Positions 16,767 through 26,040 of a stretch of DNA of 64,000 nt are shown piece after piece. Position 1 is the stretch's first letter. Every line of letters begins with the position of its first letter. A program made the translations under genes and the position numbers. A model generated the notes under the pieces. The model did no database searches. It saw only the letters and a list, made by a program, of their open reading frames with translations, and was not told the DNA's origin. This DNA comes from Aliamphritea hakodatensis (lineage in GTDB: Bacteria > Pseudomonadota > Gammaproteobacteria > Pseudomonadales > Balneatricaceae): contig NZ_AP025281.1 in NCBI RefSeq assembly GCF_024347195.1, forward strand, positions 62,001 to 126,000, in the 5' to 3' direction.

Positions 16767-17672
16767 ATGGCCTGTTTACCTATGCAAATCAAAGAGACAA
16801 CTCAGACTTCACCGCGGGTGCTGATCGCCGGGTGTGGCGATATTGGCATTCATCTGGCGCTGCGGCTCAGCCGGCAGGGGCATACAGTTTATGGCCTGCG
16901 TCGTAATATAAACCAGCTACCGGAGGCAATCCACGGCATTTCTGCCGATCTTGGTGATCTGTCTCAACTCTCTCAGCTACGTAGCTTACCGGCAATCGAT
17001 ATGCTGGTCTATTGTGTTGCAGCAAGCCAGCGGGATGCAGCGGGTTACCGGCAGGCGTATGTGCAGGGGCTGATGAATTTGCAGGCGGTGCTGGCCAAGC
17101 AGCCGGTAAAACGCATTCTGTTTGTATCCAGCAGTGCGGTGTATCACCAGAATGATGACGGCTGGGTCGATGAAACATCGCCCACCGCTCCGCCCCGCTT
17201 TAACGGGCAGGTGATGCTGGAAGCGGAGCAACAGGTGCTGAATCACCGTATTCCCGGCACTGTCGTGCGCTTCAGCGGTATATACGGCCCGGGCCGCAGT
17301 CATTTGCTGAGTCAGGTGTTTCAGGGCAAGGGTTACAGTGCTGAGCCGGCACAGTTCAGTAACCGGATTCACCGGGACGACTGCTCCGGCGTGCTGGCCC
17401 ATCTGATCAATTTGGAATTGCAGGGCGAACCGCTGGAAGATATTTATCTGGCCAGCGATGACTACCCTTCTGGCCTGCATGAAGTCAGCCACTGGCTGGC
17501 CCGGGAAATGGGTGTGGAGATAACTGAAGAAGCTGCACCCCGCAGCGGTGGCAGCAAAAAGTGCAGTAACCGGCGTTTACAGGCCAGCGGCTATCAGTTT
17601 GAGTATCCGGATTTCCGTGCCGGCTATAAAGATCTGATCCGTGAGTTTCTGGCGCAGCAGTCCGGTGCTTAA
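16767..17672 (+). CDS. YeeZ-like NAD(P)-dependent epimerase/dehydratase (SDR)
   Basis: 301 aa (or 296 from ATG 16782). The Rossmann fingerprint is VLIAGCGDIGIHLALRL near the N-terminus. The extended-SDR positions SSSAVY and VRFSGIYGPGR follow, where VRxxGIYGPGR is typical of YeeZ-type atypical SDRs. A Tyr-x3-Lys active site is not evident, as in other atypical members. The function in E. coli relatives is unknown. Closed by an intrinsic terminator ten bases downstream. Confidence 0.82.
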   Translation: MACLPMQIKETTQTSPRVLIAGCGDIGIHLALRLSRQGHTVYGLRRNINQLPEAIHGISADLGDLSQLSQLRSLPAIDMLVYCVAASQRDAAGYRQAYVQGLMNLQAVLAKQPVKRILFVSSSAVYHQNDDGWVDETSPTAPPRFNGQVMLEAEQQVLNHRIPGTVVRFSGIYGPGRSHLLSQVFQGKGYSAEPAQFSNRIHRDDCSGVLAHLINLELQGEPLEDIYLASDDYPSGLHEVSHWLAREMGVEITEEAAPRSGGSKKCSNRRLQASGYQFEYPDFRAGYKDLIREFLAQQSGA

Positions 17673-17681
17673 AAACAAAAA

Positions 17682-17705
17682 AGGGTGCTCAAGGCACCCT
17701 GTTTT
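17682..17705. terminator. Intrinsic terminator between convergent genes
   Basis: Stem AGGGTGC / GCACCCT with loop TCAAG, preceded by an A-rich run and followed by GTTTT. It can act on both the SDR gene and the amino-acid permease operon. Confidence 0.8.
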
Positions 17706-17720
17706 ACTGTAACTGTTCGC

Positions 17721-18428
17721 TTACGCGTCCCGGTCCGGGTTGTAGCTCTGGTAGCGGTTAAAGCGGCTTTCCATATAGCGGAACAACGCGATAATGATGC
17801 CACTCATCAGTAGGTAAACCACGCCGGCGGCCAGGAACATTTCCAGCGGCGTATAGGTACGGGCAATGACCGTACGTGCCATGCCGGTGACATCCAGCAG
17901 GGTAATGGTACTGGCCAGTGCGCTGCCCTTGAGCATCAGAATCACTTCGTTACCGTAGCCAGGCAGTGCGATGCCGAACATCCGTGGCAGGATGATCCGG
18001 CGGGTCAGCAGCGCATGGCTCATACCCAGTGATTCAGCGGCTTCAATCTCACCGTTTGGAATGGCCTGAATGGCCCCCCGGAACAGTTCGGCGCTGTAGG
18101 CGGCGGTATTCAGGCTGAAGGCGATAATGGCGCACCAGTACGGTTCTTTCAGCACGGGCCACAGAATCGATTCGCGAATCACTTCAAACTGGGACGCGCC
18201 GTAGTACACCAGAAAGATCTGTACCAGCAGTGGCGTGCCGCGGAAGAAGTAAATGTAGGCAAACGGCAGTGCCCGTACCCAGTTATTGGATGAGGTACGC
18301 AGCAGCGCAAGCGGAATGGACAGGGCAATACCGATCAGACCGGAGATGACCACCAGTTCCAGCGTCAGCCAGGCGCCTTCCAGCAAGCGTGGAAAATATT
18401 TGAAGATAACTTCCCATTCCCAACCCAT
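17721..18428 (-). CDS. Basic amino-acid ABC transporter permease (HisM/ArtM-like)
   Basis: 235-aa inner-membrane protein of the His/Glu/Gln/Arg/opine permease family, with the family signature around LRTSSNNWVRALPFAYIYFF and the EAA loop EAAESLGMSHALLTRRIILP. Its start overlaps the stop of the other permease gene by one base (TAATG at 18426-18430 on the minus strand), so the pair is coupled. It forms the membrane channel with that protein. Last gene of the operon, ending at the terminator. Confidence 0.92.
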   Translation of the reverse strand: MGWEWEVIFKYFPRLLEGAWLTLELVVISGLIGIALSIPLALLRTSSNNWVRALPFAYIYFFRGTPLLVQIFLVYYGASQFEVIRESILWPVLKEPYWCAIIAFSLNTAAYSAELFRGAIQAIPNGEIEAAESLGMSHALLTRRIILPRMFGIALPGYGNEVILMLKGSALASTITLLDVTGMARTVIARTYTPLEMFLAAGVVYLLMSGIIIALFRYMESRFNRYQSYNPDRDA

Positions 18429-19117
18429 TAGCGGCCTCCTCGCAGAACAGGATTACTGGCTCGCTCGAGCATGTGGGTAACCGTGTTGGCAATTGCTGTC
18501 AGTGCCAGATAAATGAATGCGGCAACCAGGAAGAAGGTGAACGGTTCCTTGGTGGCGCTGATCGCAACCTGCGACTGGCGAACGATGTCGTTCAGGCCAA
18601 CAACGGATACCAGTGCGGTATCTTTCAGCAGAACCTGAAACAAATTACCCAGCCCGGGAATGGCCAGTCGCCAGACCTGCGGCAGGATAATACGGAAAAA
18701 TGTTTTTGTCGGGCTCATGCCACAGGCAAGTCCTGACTCCCACTGGCCCTTGGGAATTTCCAGCAAGGCCATGCGGAATACTTCGGTGGCATATGCACCA
18801 AAGGCGATCGACAACGCCGCGACACCGGCGATAAACGGGCCGATTTCAATGTACTCGTCGTAGCCGAACAGGCTGGCTACCGCCATCACAAGCTGAGCAC
18901 CGCCAAAGTAAATGGTCAGTACCAGTAGCAGTTCGGGAATGCCGCGAATCAGTGTGGTGTAGCCGGTGGCTATCCCGCGGGCAAGCTTATTATCCGAGAG
19001 CTTTGCTGAAGCACCCATCAGCCCCAGAATCAAGCCGAAGAACAGACTTGCCAGAGCCAGCTGAATGGTCAGCCATGTACCGGAAACGAGAAGATGACCG
19101 AAGCCTTGTAAATCCAT
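18428..19117 (-). CDS. Basic amino-acid ABC transporter permease (HisQ/ArtQ-like)
   Basis: 229 aa, same family as its downstream partner. The segment YTTLIRGIPELLLVLTIYFGG and the EAA loop ESGLACGMSPTKTFFRIILP are clear. It is separated from the binding-protein gene by 82 bases holding a strong hairpin, which probably lowers permease relative to binding-protein expression. Confidence 0.92.
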   Translation of the reverse strand: MDLQGFGHLLVSGTWLTIQLALASLFFGLILGLMGASAKLSDNKLARGIATGYTTLIRGIPELLLVLTIYFGGAQLVMAVASLFGYDEYIEIGPFIAGVAALSIAFGAYATEVFRMALLEIPKGQWESGLACGMSPTKTFFRIILPQVWRLAIPGLGNLFQVLLKDTALVSVVGLNDIVRQSQVAISATKEPFTFFLVAAFIYLALTAIANTVTHMLERASNPVLRGGR

Positions 19118-19136
19118 GAAAACAACCTGCTTAGGG

Positions 19137-19164
19137 GCGGTAGGTTCCGGCTGGAACCTACCGC
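19137..19164 (-). terminator. Strong hairpin between binding-protein and permease genes
   Basis: Twelve-base-pair perfect stem (GCGGTAGGTTCC / GGAACCTACCGC) with a GGCT loop and no T-tract. It more likely stabilises the upstream mRNA or partly attenuates transcription than fully terminates it. Such hairpins are common after periplasmic binding-protein genes. Confidence 0.7.
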
Positions 19165-19199
19165 TCCTGCTTTAGCTTAAGTAGCTGAAGAAGACGTGC

Positions 19200-19958
19200 T
19201 TAGTAGATAGAGAACGGGAAGTACTTCGCGTTGATCTTCTCGTAAGTGCCGTCAGCAACGATTGCTTTGATCGCTTCGCTGAACTTGCCTTTCAGGTCGT
19301 CGCCTTTACGTACCGCGATACCGATCTGGTCTTTGATGTCGATTGCTTCGCCGGTGAAAGCGAAACCTTTACCTTCGTCAGTTTCCAGCCAGTCGTATGC
19401 CGGCAGCTTGTCAGACAGCAGTGCGTCCAGACGGCCAGATTTCAGGTCCAGGTAAGCGTTGTCCTGAGTGTCGTACAGTTTAACGTCTACAACGTCGCCC
19501 AGGTTGTCTTCCAGGTACTGACCGGCGATGGTTGCACGCTGTGCACCAACCGTCTTACCTTTCAGGCCTTCTTTGGTAGTTTCGATAGCAGAACCGTCAG
19601 CCGTTACGAATGCCAGCAGGTTGGAGTAGTACTTGTCAGAGAAGTCTACAACACGCAGACGCTCTTCAGTGATAGACATAGAAGCGATGATTGCGTCATA
19701 TTTCTTGGCCCGCAGACCCGGGATGATACCGTCCCAGTCCTGTGCAACGATTTCACAGTCAGCTTTCATCTGTGCACACAGTGCGTTGGCGATGTCTACG
19801 TCGAAACCTACCAGGTTGCCGCTGGCATCAACCATGTTGAATGGCGCGTAAGCACCTTCAGTGGCGATTTTGATCTTGTCGCCGGCGAATGCAGACTGAG
19901 CAGAAAGCAGCGTGCCGGTGATCAGAGCAGCGGCGGTGAATAACTTACGGATCTTCAT
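19200..19958 (-). CDS. Lysine/arginine/ornithine/histidine-type periplasmic binding protein
   Basis: 252 aa with a signal peptide ending near SAFA. The mature part starts GDKIKIATEGAYAPFNMVD and contains GFDVDIANALCAQM, the ligand-domain signature of the SBP family 3 proteins (ArgT/HisJ). The GLKGKTVGAQRATI and LDALLSDKLPAYDWL blocks are also typical. It delivers basic amino acids to the downstream permeases. Codon use is more biased than that of its neighbours, in keeping with high expression. Confidence 0.92.
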   Translation of the reverse strand: MKIRKLFTAAALITGTLLSAQSAFAGDKIKIATEGAYAPFNMVDASGNLVGFDVDIANALCAQMKADCEIVAQDWDGIIPGLRAKKYDAIIASMSITEERLRVVDFSDKYYSNLLAFVTADGSAIETTKEGLKGKTVGAQRATIAGQYLEDNLGDVVDVKLYDTQDNAYLDLKSGRLDALLSDKLPAYDWLETDEGKGFAFTGEAIDIKDQIGIAVRKGDDLKGKFSEAIKAIVADGTYEKINAKYFPFSIY

Positions 19959-20071
19959 GTATTTGTCCCTTCTTTATGTTTTTATTAGGGTTTAATAACC
20001 CTCACGTATCTTTCAGTAACAGGGCTTAATTTAGCCTGAGTTTCAGATATCGTGAAGTAACTTGTTAAATC

Positions 20072-20845
20072 TTATTGGTGGCTGGACATAAAGTCCTGAA
20101 CACGCTTGGATTTAGGATTGTTAAATACCTGCTCCGGCGGCCCCATTTCTTCAATCTGGCCTTCGTGCAGGAACACAACCTGCGAGGACACATCGCGGGC
20201 GAAACGCATCTCGTGAGTCACGATCAGCATGGTGCGGCCCTCATCCGCCAGTTCACGCATGACGCTCAGTACTTCGTTCACCAGTTCCGGGTCGAGCGCG
20301 GAAGTCGGTTCGTCGAATAACAGTACCTGCGGGTCCATTGCCAGCGTACGGGCAATGGCTATGCGCTGCTTCTGCCCGCCGGACAGGTTATCCGGGTAGG
20401 CGTTGCGCTTATCCGCCAGACCAACCTTTTCCAGTAATTCTTCAGCCCGCTTAACGGCTTGCGCCTTAGACTGCTTCAGCACCTGCATCGGTGCTTCAAT
20501 GATATTTTCCAGAATGGTCTTGTGCGGCCAGAGGTTAAAACTCTGGAATACGAAACCGATCCGTGAACGCATGCTTTCCAGCTGTTTACGGTCGGTTGCA
20601 GTCAGGTTGCCGTCTTTTCCCGGCTTGAGCTGAAGCTCTTCCTGACCCATGATGATTTTGCCCTGGCTTGGATTTTCCAATAGGTTAATACAGCGCAGCA
20701 GGGTACTTTTACCTGAACCACTGGAACCCAGAATGGAGATTACGTCGCCGTCTTTGGCGGTCAGGGAAACACCCTTGAGGACTTCGAGACTACCGAAGGA
20801 TTTGTGGATATCTTGCAGCTCTAGCGCTGTCTTATCTGTGGCCAT
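20072..20845 (-). CDS. Basic amino-acid ABC transporter ATPase (HisP-like)
   Basis: About 257 aa, start at ATG 20845 (MATDKTALELQDIHKSFG). Walker A GSSGSGKST, signature LSGGQKQRIAIART and Walker B VLLFDEPTSALDP are intact, and QLKPGKDGNLTATDRKQLES is the insertion typical of HisP-type ATPases. First gene of the operon; order is ATPase, binding protein, permease, permease. Confidence 0.93.
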   Translation of the reverse strand: MATDKTALELQDIHKSFGSLEVLKGVSLTAKDGDVISILGSSGSGKSTLLRCINLLENPSQGKIIMGQEELQLKPGKDGNLTATDRKQLESMRSRIGFVFQSFNLWPHKTILENIIEAPMQVLKQSKAQAVKRAEELLEKVGLADKRNAYPDNLSGGQKQRIAIARTLAMDPQVLLFDEPTSALDPELVNEVLSVMRELADEGRTMLIVTHEMRFARDVSSQVVFLHEGQIEEMGPPEQVFNNPKSKRVQDFMSSHQ

Positions 20846-21151
20846 GGTAAGGCTTCCAATTATTATTCTTTGCGCAGACAAGGCAAATAATGTGCAGATT
20901 GCAGCCTTCTCTGTCAAGCAACCGCAGGATCGTCTGCGCAATACTTAAAGAGTTGTCTCTTTTTCAAAAGAACGGCCGGCGATTTTGCCCGGATAGTCAA
21001 AAATAAGCAAATAAAAAGATACTTTAGTCGCACAGTTTGCACGCAAATGCAGTGAAATGCTGCGTTTTGTGGTGAAAGTGCTGAGAAAATTTGAAGCCAG
21101 AAACAGCACCCGCGGGCGCTGTTTCCTGTTTTTCTTATAAGAAACAAAGGA
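20846..21151. other. Intergenic region before the amino-acid transporter operon
   Basis: Gene-free 306 bases, AT-richer than its neighbours, expected to hold the promoter of the amino-acid transporter operon. The hairpin GAAACAGC / GCTGTTTC at 21100-21125 lies 26 bases past the ppk stop and probably ends ppk transcription, though its T-run is weak. No coding sequence is convincing. Confidence 0.6.
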
Positions 21152-23347
21152 TTAGCTGGCGAAATCAGAGAGTAACAGCGACTGAGCACTGATGGTTTCT
21201 TCATCCTCAGCGGGCTGATTCAGGGTGTAGCTGCCGTCGGAATGCAGCTCCCAGCTGTGACTGTTATCTGCCAGATAAAGGTCGAGATCTTTCTTGATCC
21301 GGTCAGCAAATTTGCCGTACAGCGGGAAACCGGTTTCTACCCGGTTGAGCATGTTACGTTCCATCCAGTCGGCGCTGGAGCAGAAGACTTCCGGATCGCC
21401 GTCATTGCCGAAGTAATACACCCGGGTATGCTCCAGGAAGCGGCCAACAATCGAGCGTACGGTGATGTTTTCTGAAATGCCCGCAATGCCCGGACGCAGG
21501 CGGCACATGCCCCGGACGATCAGTTCGATTTTCACGCCGGCCTGAGAGGCCTTATATAGTCCGCGGATCAGCTGTGGCTCAGTCATCCCGTTAACCTTGA
21601 TGACGATGTGACCTTTGTTGCCCAGCTTGGCTTCACGGCTTATCAGCTCCAGCATTTTGCCATGCAGGGTGAACGGTGCGTTGTAGAGTTTCTTTAACCG
21701 CAGGATCTTGCCCATGCCGGTCAGCTGCTGGAAGATTTTGTGTACATCTTCTCCAACGTCCGCATCGCTGGTCAGGTAGCTGTAATCGGTATACAGCCGG
21801 GCGGTGCCAGAGTGGTAGTTGCCTGTGCCAAGGTGCACATAGCGTACTAACCGGGTGCCTTCACGGCGTACAACCAGCATCATTTTAGCGTGGGTTTTAC
21901 AGTCAACCACGCCGTATACCACCAGTGCGCCGGCTTCCTGCAGGCGGCTGGCCAGATGCAGGTTACTTTCTTCATCAAACCGGGCCCGCAGTTCGATGAC
22001 CACGGTGACTTCTTTACCGCTACGGGCGGCCTCGACCAGTGCATTCACAATGTCGGAGTTTACGCCGGTCCGGTATAACGTCTGCTTGATGGCAATGACC
22101 TGCGGGTCTTTTGCCGCCTGACGCAGCAGATCAACCACCGGAGCGAAGGTCTGGAACGGGTGATGCAGGAGGTAGTCTTTCACCCGCAGGGCGTCGAAAA
22201 TATTGCCCTGCTTCAGCTTAAGCTTGTTGTTGATGCCCGGCGTGAAGGGCTTCCAGCGCAGGAGCTTGTGATCCACCAGATCCCGCACGGCCATCATCCG
22301 GGTCAGGTTGACCGGACCGTCTACCCGGAAGGTATGGGTTTCATCCAGATTAAACTCATGGAGCAGGAAGTTGATCAGGTTTTCCGGGGTGCGCTGGTCT
22401 ACTTCCAGCCGCACGGCATCTCCGTATTTTCGGGAGTGCAGGCCACCCCGCAGGGTACGGGCCAGATCTTCCACCTCTTCGGAGTCAAAGCTTAAATCGG
22501 CGTTCCGGGTGATGCGGAACTGATAGCAGCCTTCTACCTTCATGCCCGGGAACAAATCTTCAGCGAATTCGTGAATAATGGATGACAGGAAGATCAGGTT
22601 ATCACCGCCGTCACACAGATTATCCGGCAGGCGGATCAGACGTGGCAGGGAGCGTGGCGCAGGGATAATGGCCATGCCGCTTTCCCGGCCGAAGGCATCT
22701 TTGCCGTCCAGCTCTACTATGAAGTTAAGGCTCTTGTTGATCAGCCGTGGGAACGGGTGCGACGGGTCAAGCCCGATGGGGCTGACCACCGGCAGAACCT
22801 TTTCTTCAAAGTAGTTTTTGATCCAGGCGGTCTGTTCATCAGTCCACAGACGACGGCGCAGAAAATGAATATTGTGCTTTTCCAGCGCCGGGAAAATGGT
22901 TTCGTTCAGAATCTTATACTGGCGCTCAACGTGAGTATTACAGATTTCCAGAATCCGGCTGACCACCGTTTGCGGGTGCAGAGCGTCCGGCCCGGCCGCT
23001 TCACGGCCATATTTCAGCTGGTGCATCATTTCCGCCACCCGGATTTCAAAGAACTCATCCAGATTGCTGGAGAAAATCAGCAGGAACATCAGCCGTTCCA
23101 GTAACGGGTGGGACTCATCCAGCGCCTGTTCCAGCACGCGGATGTTGAACTGCAGATGGCTCAGCTCACGGTTGATGTAAAGCTCCGGGGCTTTCAGGTC
23201 CACCGGCGGTTCTTCAACCGGCTCGGTAACCGGAATGGCTTCCCGGCTTTCGACCAGAGCCATCGACGCTTCGTGCGCTTCTTTACTGAGTTCTTCATTA
23301 ACAGCGGTATCGGTTGTCATGTCGTGCTCTGTGCTCTGTTCTGTCAT
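21152..23347 (-). CDS. ppk1: Polyphosphate kinase 1
   Basis: 731 aa. It makes inorganic polyphosphate from ATP reversibly. The N-terminal domain begins at ELYINRELSHLQFN, after an acidic leader of about 50 residues not found in shorter homologues. The catalytic core has the autophosphorylation His in VDCKTHAKM, with VVIELRARFDEESN upstream and the second conserved His in FLEHTRVYYF. Complete. It stands alone between hemB and the amino-acid transporter; the exopolyphosphatase gene often paired with ppk is not here. Confidence 0.97.
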   Translation of the reverse strand: MTEQSTEHDMTTDTAVNEELSKEAHEASMALVESREAIPVTEPVEEPPVDLKAPELYINRELSHLQFNIRVLEQALDESHPLLERLMFLLIFSSNLDEFFEIRVAEMMHQLKYGREAAGPDALHPQTVVSRILEICNTHVERQYKILNETIFPALEKHNIHFLRRRLWTDEQTAWIKNYFEEKVLPVVSPIGLDPSHPFPRLINKSLNFIVELDGKDAFGRESGMAIIPAPRSLPRLIRLPDNLCDGGDNLIFLSSIIHEFAEDLFPGMKVEGCYQFRITRNADLSFDSEEVEDLARTLRGGLHSRKYGDAVRLEVDQRTPENLINFLLHEFNLDETHTFRVDGPVNLTRMMAVRDLVDHKLLRWKPFTPGINNKLKLKQGNIFDALRVKDYLLHHPFQTFAPVVDLLRQAAKDPQVIAIKQTLYRTGVNSDIVNALVEAARSGKEVTVVIELRARFDEESNLHLASRLQEAGALVVYGVVDCKTHAKMMLVVRREGTRLVRYVHLGTGNYHSGTARLYTDYSYLTSDADVGEDVHKIFQQLTGMGKILRLKKLYNAPFTLHGKMLELISREAKLGNKGHIVIKVNGMTEPQLIRGLYKASQAGVKIELIVRGMCRLRPGIAGISENITVRSIVGRFLEHTRVYYFGNDGDPEVFCSSADWMERNMLNRVETGFPLYGKFADRIKKDLDLYLADNSHSWELHSDGSYTLNQPAEDEETISAQSLLLSDFAS

Positions 23348-23436
23348 CTGCTAATCCTTCGTTGATCACCCCCGCCTGACCCTTGCGAGTGTATAGCCGG
23401 TCACTCAGTCTGTACTGCACGACCGGCGGTTGTTGC

Positions 23437-24447
23437 TTATTCGTTAAGTAACTGGGCGGCGCGTTTGGCAAAATAGGTCAGAATGCCATCGCAGCCGGCG
23501 CGTTTGATACAGGTAAGGGATTCCAGCGTGACGGAACGCTCATCCAGCCAGCCATTCTGGAAGGCTGCCATGTGCATGGCGTATTCGCCGCTCACCTGAT
23601 ACACAAATGTCGGGGCTTTTAATTCGTCTTTTACCCGGCGCACGATATCCAGATATGGCATGCCCGGTTTGATCATTACCATGTCGGCCCCTTCCGCCAG
23701 GTCCAGTGCCACTTCATGGAGTGCTTCGTCGCTGTTAGCCGGGTCCATCTGGTAGCTGAACTTGTTGCTCTTGCCCAGGTTGCCGGCAGAGCCGACTGCA
23801 TCACGGAATGGTCCGTAGTAAGCGCTTGCATACTTGGCGGAATACGCCATGATGCGGGTGTTTACGTGGCCGCCGGTTTCCAGGATATCCCGGATACAGG
23901 CGATACGGCCGTCCATCATGTCGCTTGGCGCAACGATGTCTGCACCGGCTTCGGCGTGAGACTGTGCCTGCAGCACCAGCGTTTCGATGGTACGGTCATT
24001 GATTACGTAACCGTTGGCGTCGATGATGCCGTCCTGACCGTGGGTGGTGAACGGGTCCAGTGCCACATCGGTCATGATGCCCAGATCCGGCTGTGCATCT
24101 TTCAGGGCTTTAACAGCACGCTGTGCCAGCCCGTCCGGGTTGTAGGCTTCTTCAGCAAATTCAGATTTTGCCGAGGCGGGTGTGACCGGGAACAGGGCAA
24201 TCGCCGGAATGCCCAGCGCAACCAGCTCGGCCGCTTCTTTTACTAACAGGTCGATGGTTAATCGTTCCACACCGGGCATGGATGGCACGGCTTCACGCTG
24301 GTTCTCCCCTTCGATGACGAACATCGGGTAGATCAGATCGTTAACCGTCAGTACGTTTTCGCGCATCAGACGGCGGGAGAAGTCGTCTGCACGCATACGG
24401 CGCATACGGGTTTCAGGATAAAAGCGTTGGCTGTTGGTAAAAGACAC
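23437..24447 (-). CDS. hemB: Delta-aminolevulinic acid dehydratase (porphobilinogen synthase)
   Basis: 336 aa. It condenses two 5-aminolevulinate molecules to porphobilinogen in haem synthesis. The Schiff-base lysines are in MAYSAKYASAYYGPFRD and MVMIKPGMPYLDI. The segment DVALDPFTTHGQDGI lacks the cysteine-rich zinc site, so this belongs to the magnesium-type enzymes, as in Pseudomonas. The start MSFTNSQRFYPETRMRRMR is typical. Stop is 89 bases before ppk. Confidence 0.97.
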   Translation of the reverse strand: MSFTNSQRFYPETRMRRMRADDFSRRLMRENVLTVNDLIYPMFVIEGENQREAVPSMPGVERLTIDLLVKEAAELVALGIPAIALFPVTPASAKSEFAEEAYNPDGLAQRAVKALKDAQPDLGIMTDVALDPFTTHGQDGIIDANGYVINDRTIETLVLQAQSHAEAGADIVAPSDMMDGRIACIRDILETGGHVNTRIMAYSAKYASAYYGPFRDAVGSAGNLGKSNKFSYQMDPANSDEALHEVALDLAEGADMVMIKPGMPYLDIVRRVKDELKAPTFVYQVSGEYAMHMAAFQNGWLDERSVTLESLTCIKRAGCDGILTYFAKRAAQLLNE

Positions 24448-24716
24448 GGGCGTTTTCCTTTGCGGAGTAGCTTTGTGGGCTACAGCATCATTTAACTGAA
24501 ATTAGATGACACCATTATGACAGAACTCTTGGAGTGGGCGGAACAGTTAATCGTTCAGGGGGCTTTTAGTGTGATATGTGGCAATAGTTGTAGGTTTGTT
24601 CTTATGAGTTGGGCTTTGGTGCTCTGTAGCCAGGCTTTGCTTTTTGGTGGCTTGGGTGGTTTTTGTCGCTGAGGGTTAGGTGTATTTCTTTATTAGCCTG
24701 CCGGCTGAGGTTTCAG
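24448..24716. other. Gene-free GT-rich stretch beside the accessory patch
   Basis: Contains the hemB promoter region on the minus strand and then a GT-rich plus strand up to the left inverted repeat. No coding or RNA gene is recognisable. Confidence 0.5.
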
Positions 24717-24943
24717 ATGATCTTTTTCGACTTCGTCGACTCAAGACCTTTAAACGGCTAAAGGTCATAAGAATCTAAAGGCCGCCCCACCGCTCGTCCG
24801 GCTACGCCGGATACCCTGCGTGTTTCGTGAGTAACAGGCCTCCTACCTTTTATAAGAGCTTGGTCGACCGCTTCGCGCTCTCAAACAATTCATCCGGCTG
24901 ATCTGTTACTCACTGCAATACTCGGCTTCGCAGAAGGGGGTAA
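24717..24943 (+). repeat. Left copy of a long inverted, hairpin-rich element
   Basis: About 225 bases, inverted relative to 26041-26252. Internal hairpins in order: TCGAC/GTCGA (24727-24739); GACCTTTA/TAAAGGTC (about 24746-24767); CCGGC/GCCGG around TAC (about 24798-24810); and an 11-bp stem GTGAGTAACAG/CTGTTACTCAC (24827-24837 / 24903-24913). The last stem encloses a loop with a conserved TCGACCGC...CTCAAACA stretch (24864-24887). Looks like a non-coding, multi-hairpin mobile or structured element. Confidence 0.85.
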
Positions 24944-25223
24944 CTGAGGCCGTGCTAATCGATAAAATTTAATTAATATCTATAGTAATCAGTCGGCCAG
25001 CTACGTGTGGTTTTATAAAAGGAATTAACAGAAATAATTGTAATTAATGATAGGCTTAGCGTTGTAAACGTGAGTAATGGGTATTTAAAATTGTTATCCA
25101 GAATAGATGTTGAGCTTTTGCTGTTAATTAATAACTGTTTTTCACTTTATGCTTTTGGGAAAATGCTCATAAACCTCGTAATATATAGCAATAACTGAAT
25201 CTGAATTTTGAGAGATTTTAATA

Positions 25224-25892
25224 ATGGATACTAATAAGCTTTTTATAGGCTTAGCTTCTGTGGGTGCTGGCTGGGTGTTAGCGCAATTTACATCGGTAGC
25301 AAAGGACTGGCTCTATACGCGAAAAGTTAAAATTGCTTTGCTCGAAGAGCTAGATGAATTGAAAGAAGAGTTGGATCGAACAATTATAATCTTATCTAGG
25401 CAGTTACAAATTCACGCAATTAAGGGAATTGATAATGGAGTTGCTACGCCGTTATCAAATCATATATTTAGTAACTATTATAAAGACGCTGTTTTGTCTC
25501 TAAATAAGCAGCAACGGATTTCTTACCAGCTAATCAATACGCTTGTTTGCAACTTGAACGAGAATCTAAGTAAACATAAAGAGTGTACAGAATCAATCCA
25601 CTCAAAGGTTATGAGGGAAGGTGAAGAAGCTCTTGCCGATTCTGACTTTTAATCATGGGGAAAAAGTGTAGTTAACCTATATCATCACTCAGCTACATTA
25701 AAATGGCACGTTAGTTATCACTTAAGTAAGTCAAAAAGTCCTGAGCTCGTACCTTATACAAAAGAACATGAAACATATCTCCAATATCTTGAAAGTATTG
25801 ACGGAGAAGTTAAAAAAATAATGGATAGTGCAAATAGTTTAGAAAAAGAAAGTTTTGAAAAAGTGTATAATCCAGAGCATTTTTATAAATAA
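25224..25892 (+). pseudogene. AT-rich accessory gene for a membrane-anchored protein, split by one in-frame stop
   Basis: The first part (25224-25652) codes for 142 aa: one N-terminal membrane helix (LFIGLASVGAGWVLAQF), then a charged coiled-coil (KIALLEELDELKEELDR). After TAA at 25650-25652 the same frame stays open for another 79 codons, beginning SWGKSVVNLYHH and ending NPEHFYK at TAA 25890-25892. Composition is even across the stop, so an intact protein of about 222 aa was probably broken by one nonsense change, or the stop is read through. No family recognised. Base composition is far more AT-rich than the flanking genes, suggesting transfer. Confidence 0.6.
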
Positions 25893-26040
25893 TTTGGCGA
25901 GAGAATTTCTTGATTTTGTAATGGATTATAGAGTTGGATTTTGTCTTTATTACTTTAAGGTAAGTGCTCTAAATAGAGGGAAATTGGAGTTAATTTTTGT
26001 CTTTTTGTGTCGAAGTAACTTAAGTTGGTTCGGCACCCCT
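25893..26040. other. AT-rich remainder of the accessory patch
   Basis: Nothing convincing is coded here. A possible 85-codon frame across 25855-26112 runs into the right repeat and has no ribosome site or family likeness. Confidence 0.5.

Noticed and set aside
20846..21151. Small RNA or gene between ppk and the amino-acid transporter operon
   Set aside because: Only a hairpin attributable to ppk termination and a short palindrome are visible; nothing marks a separate transcript.
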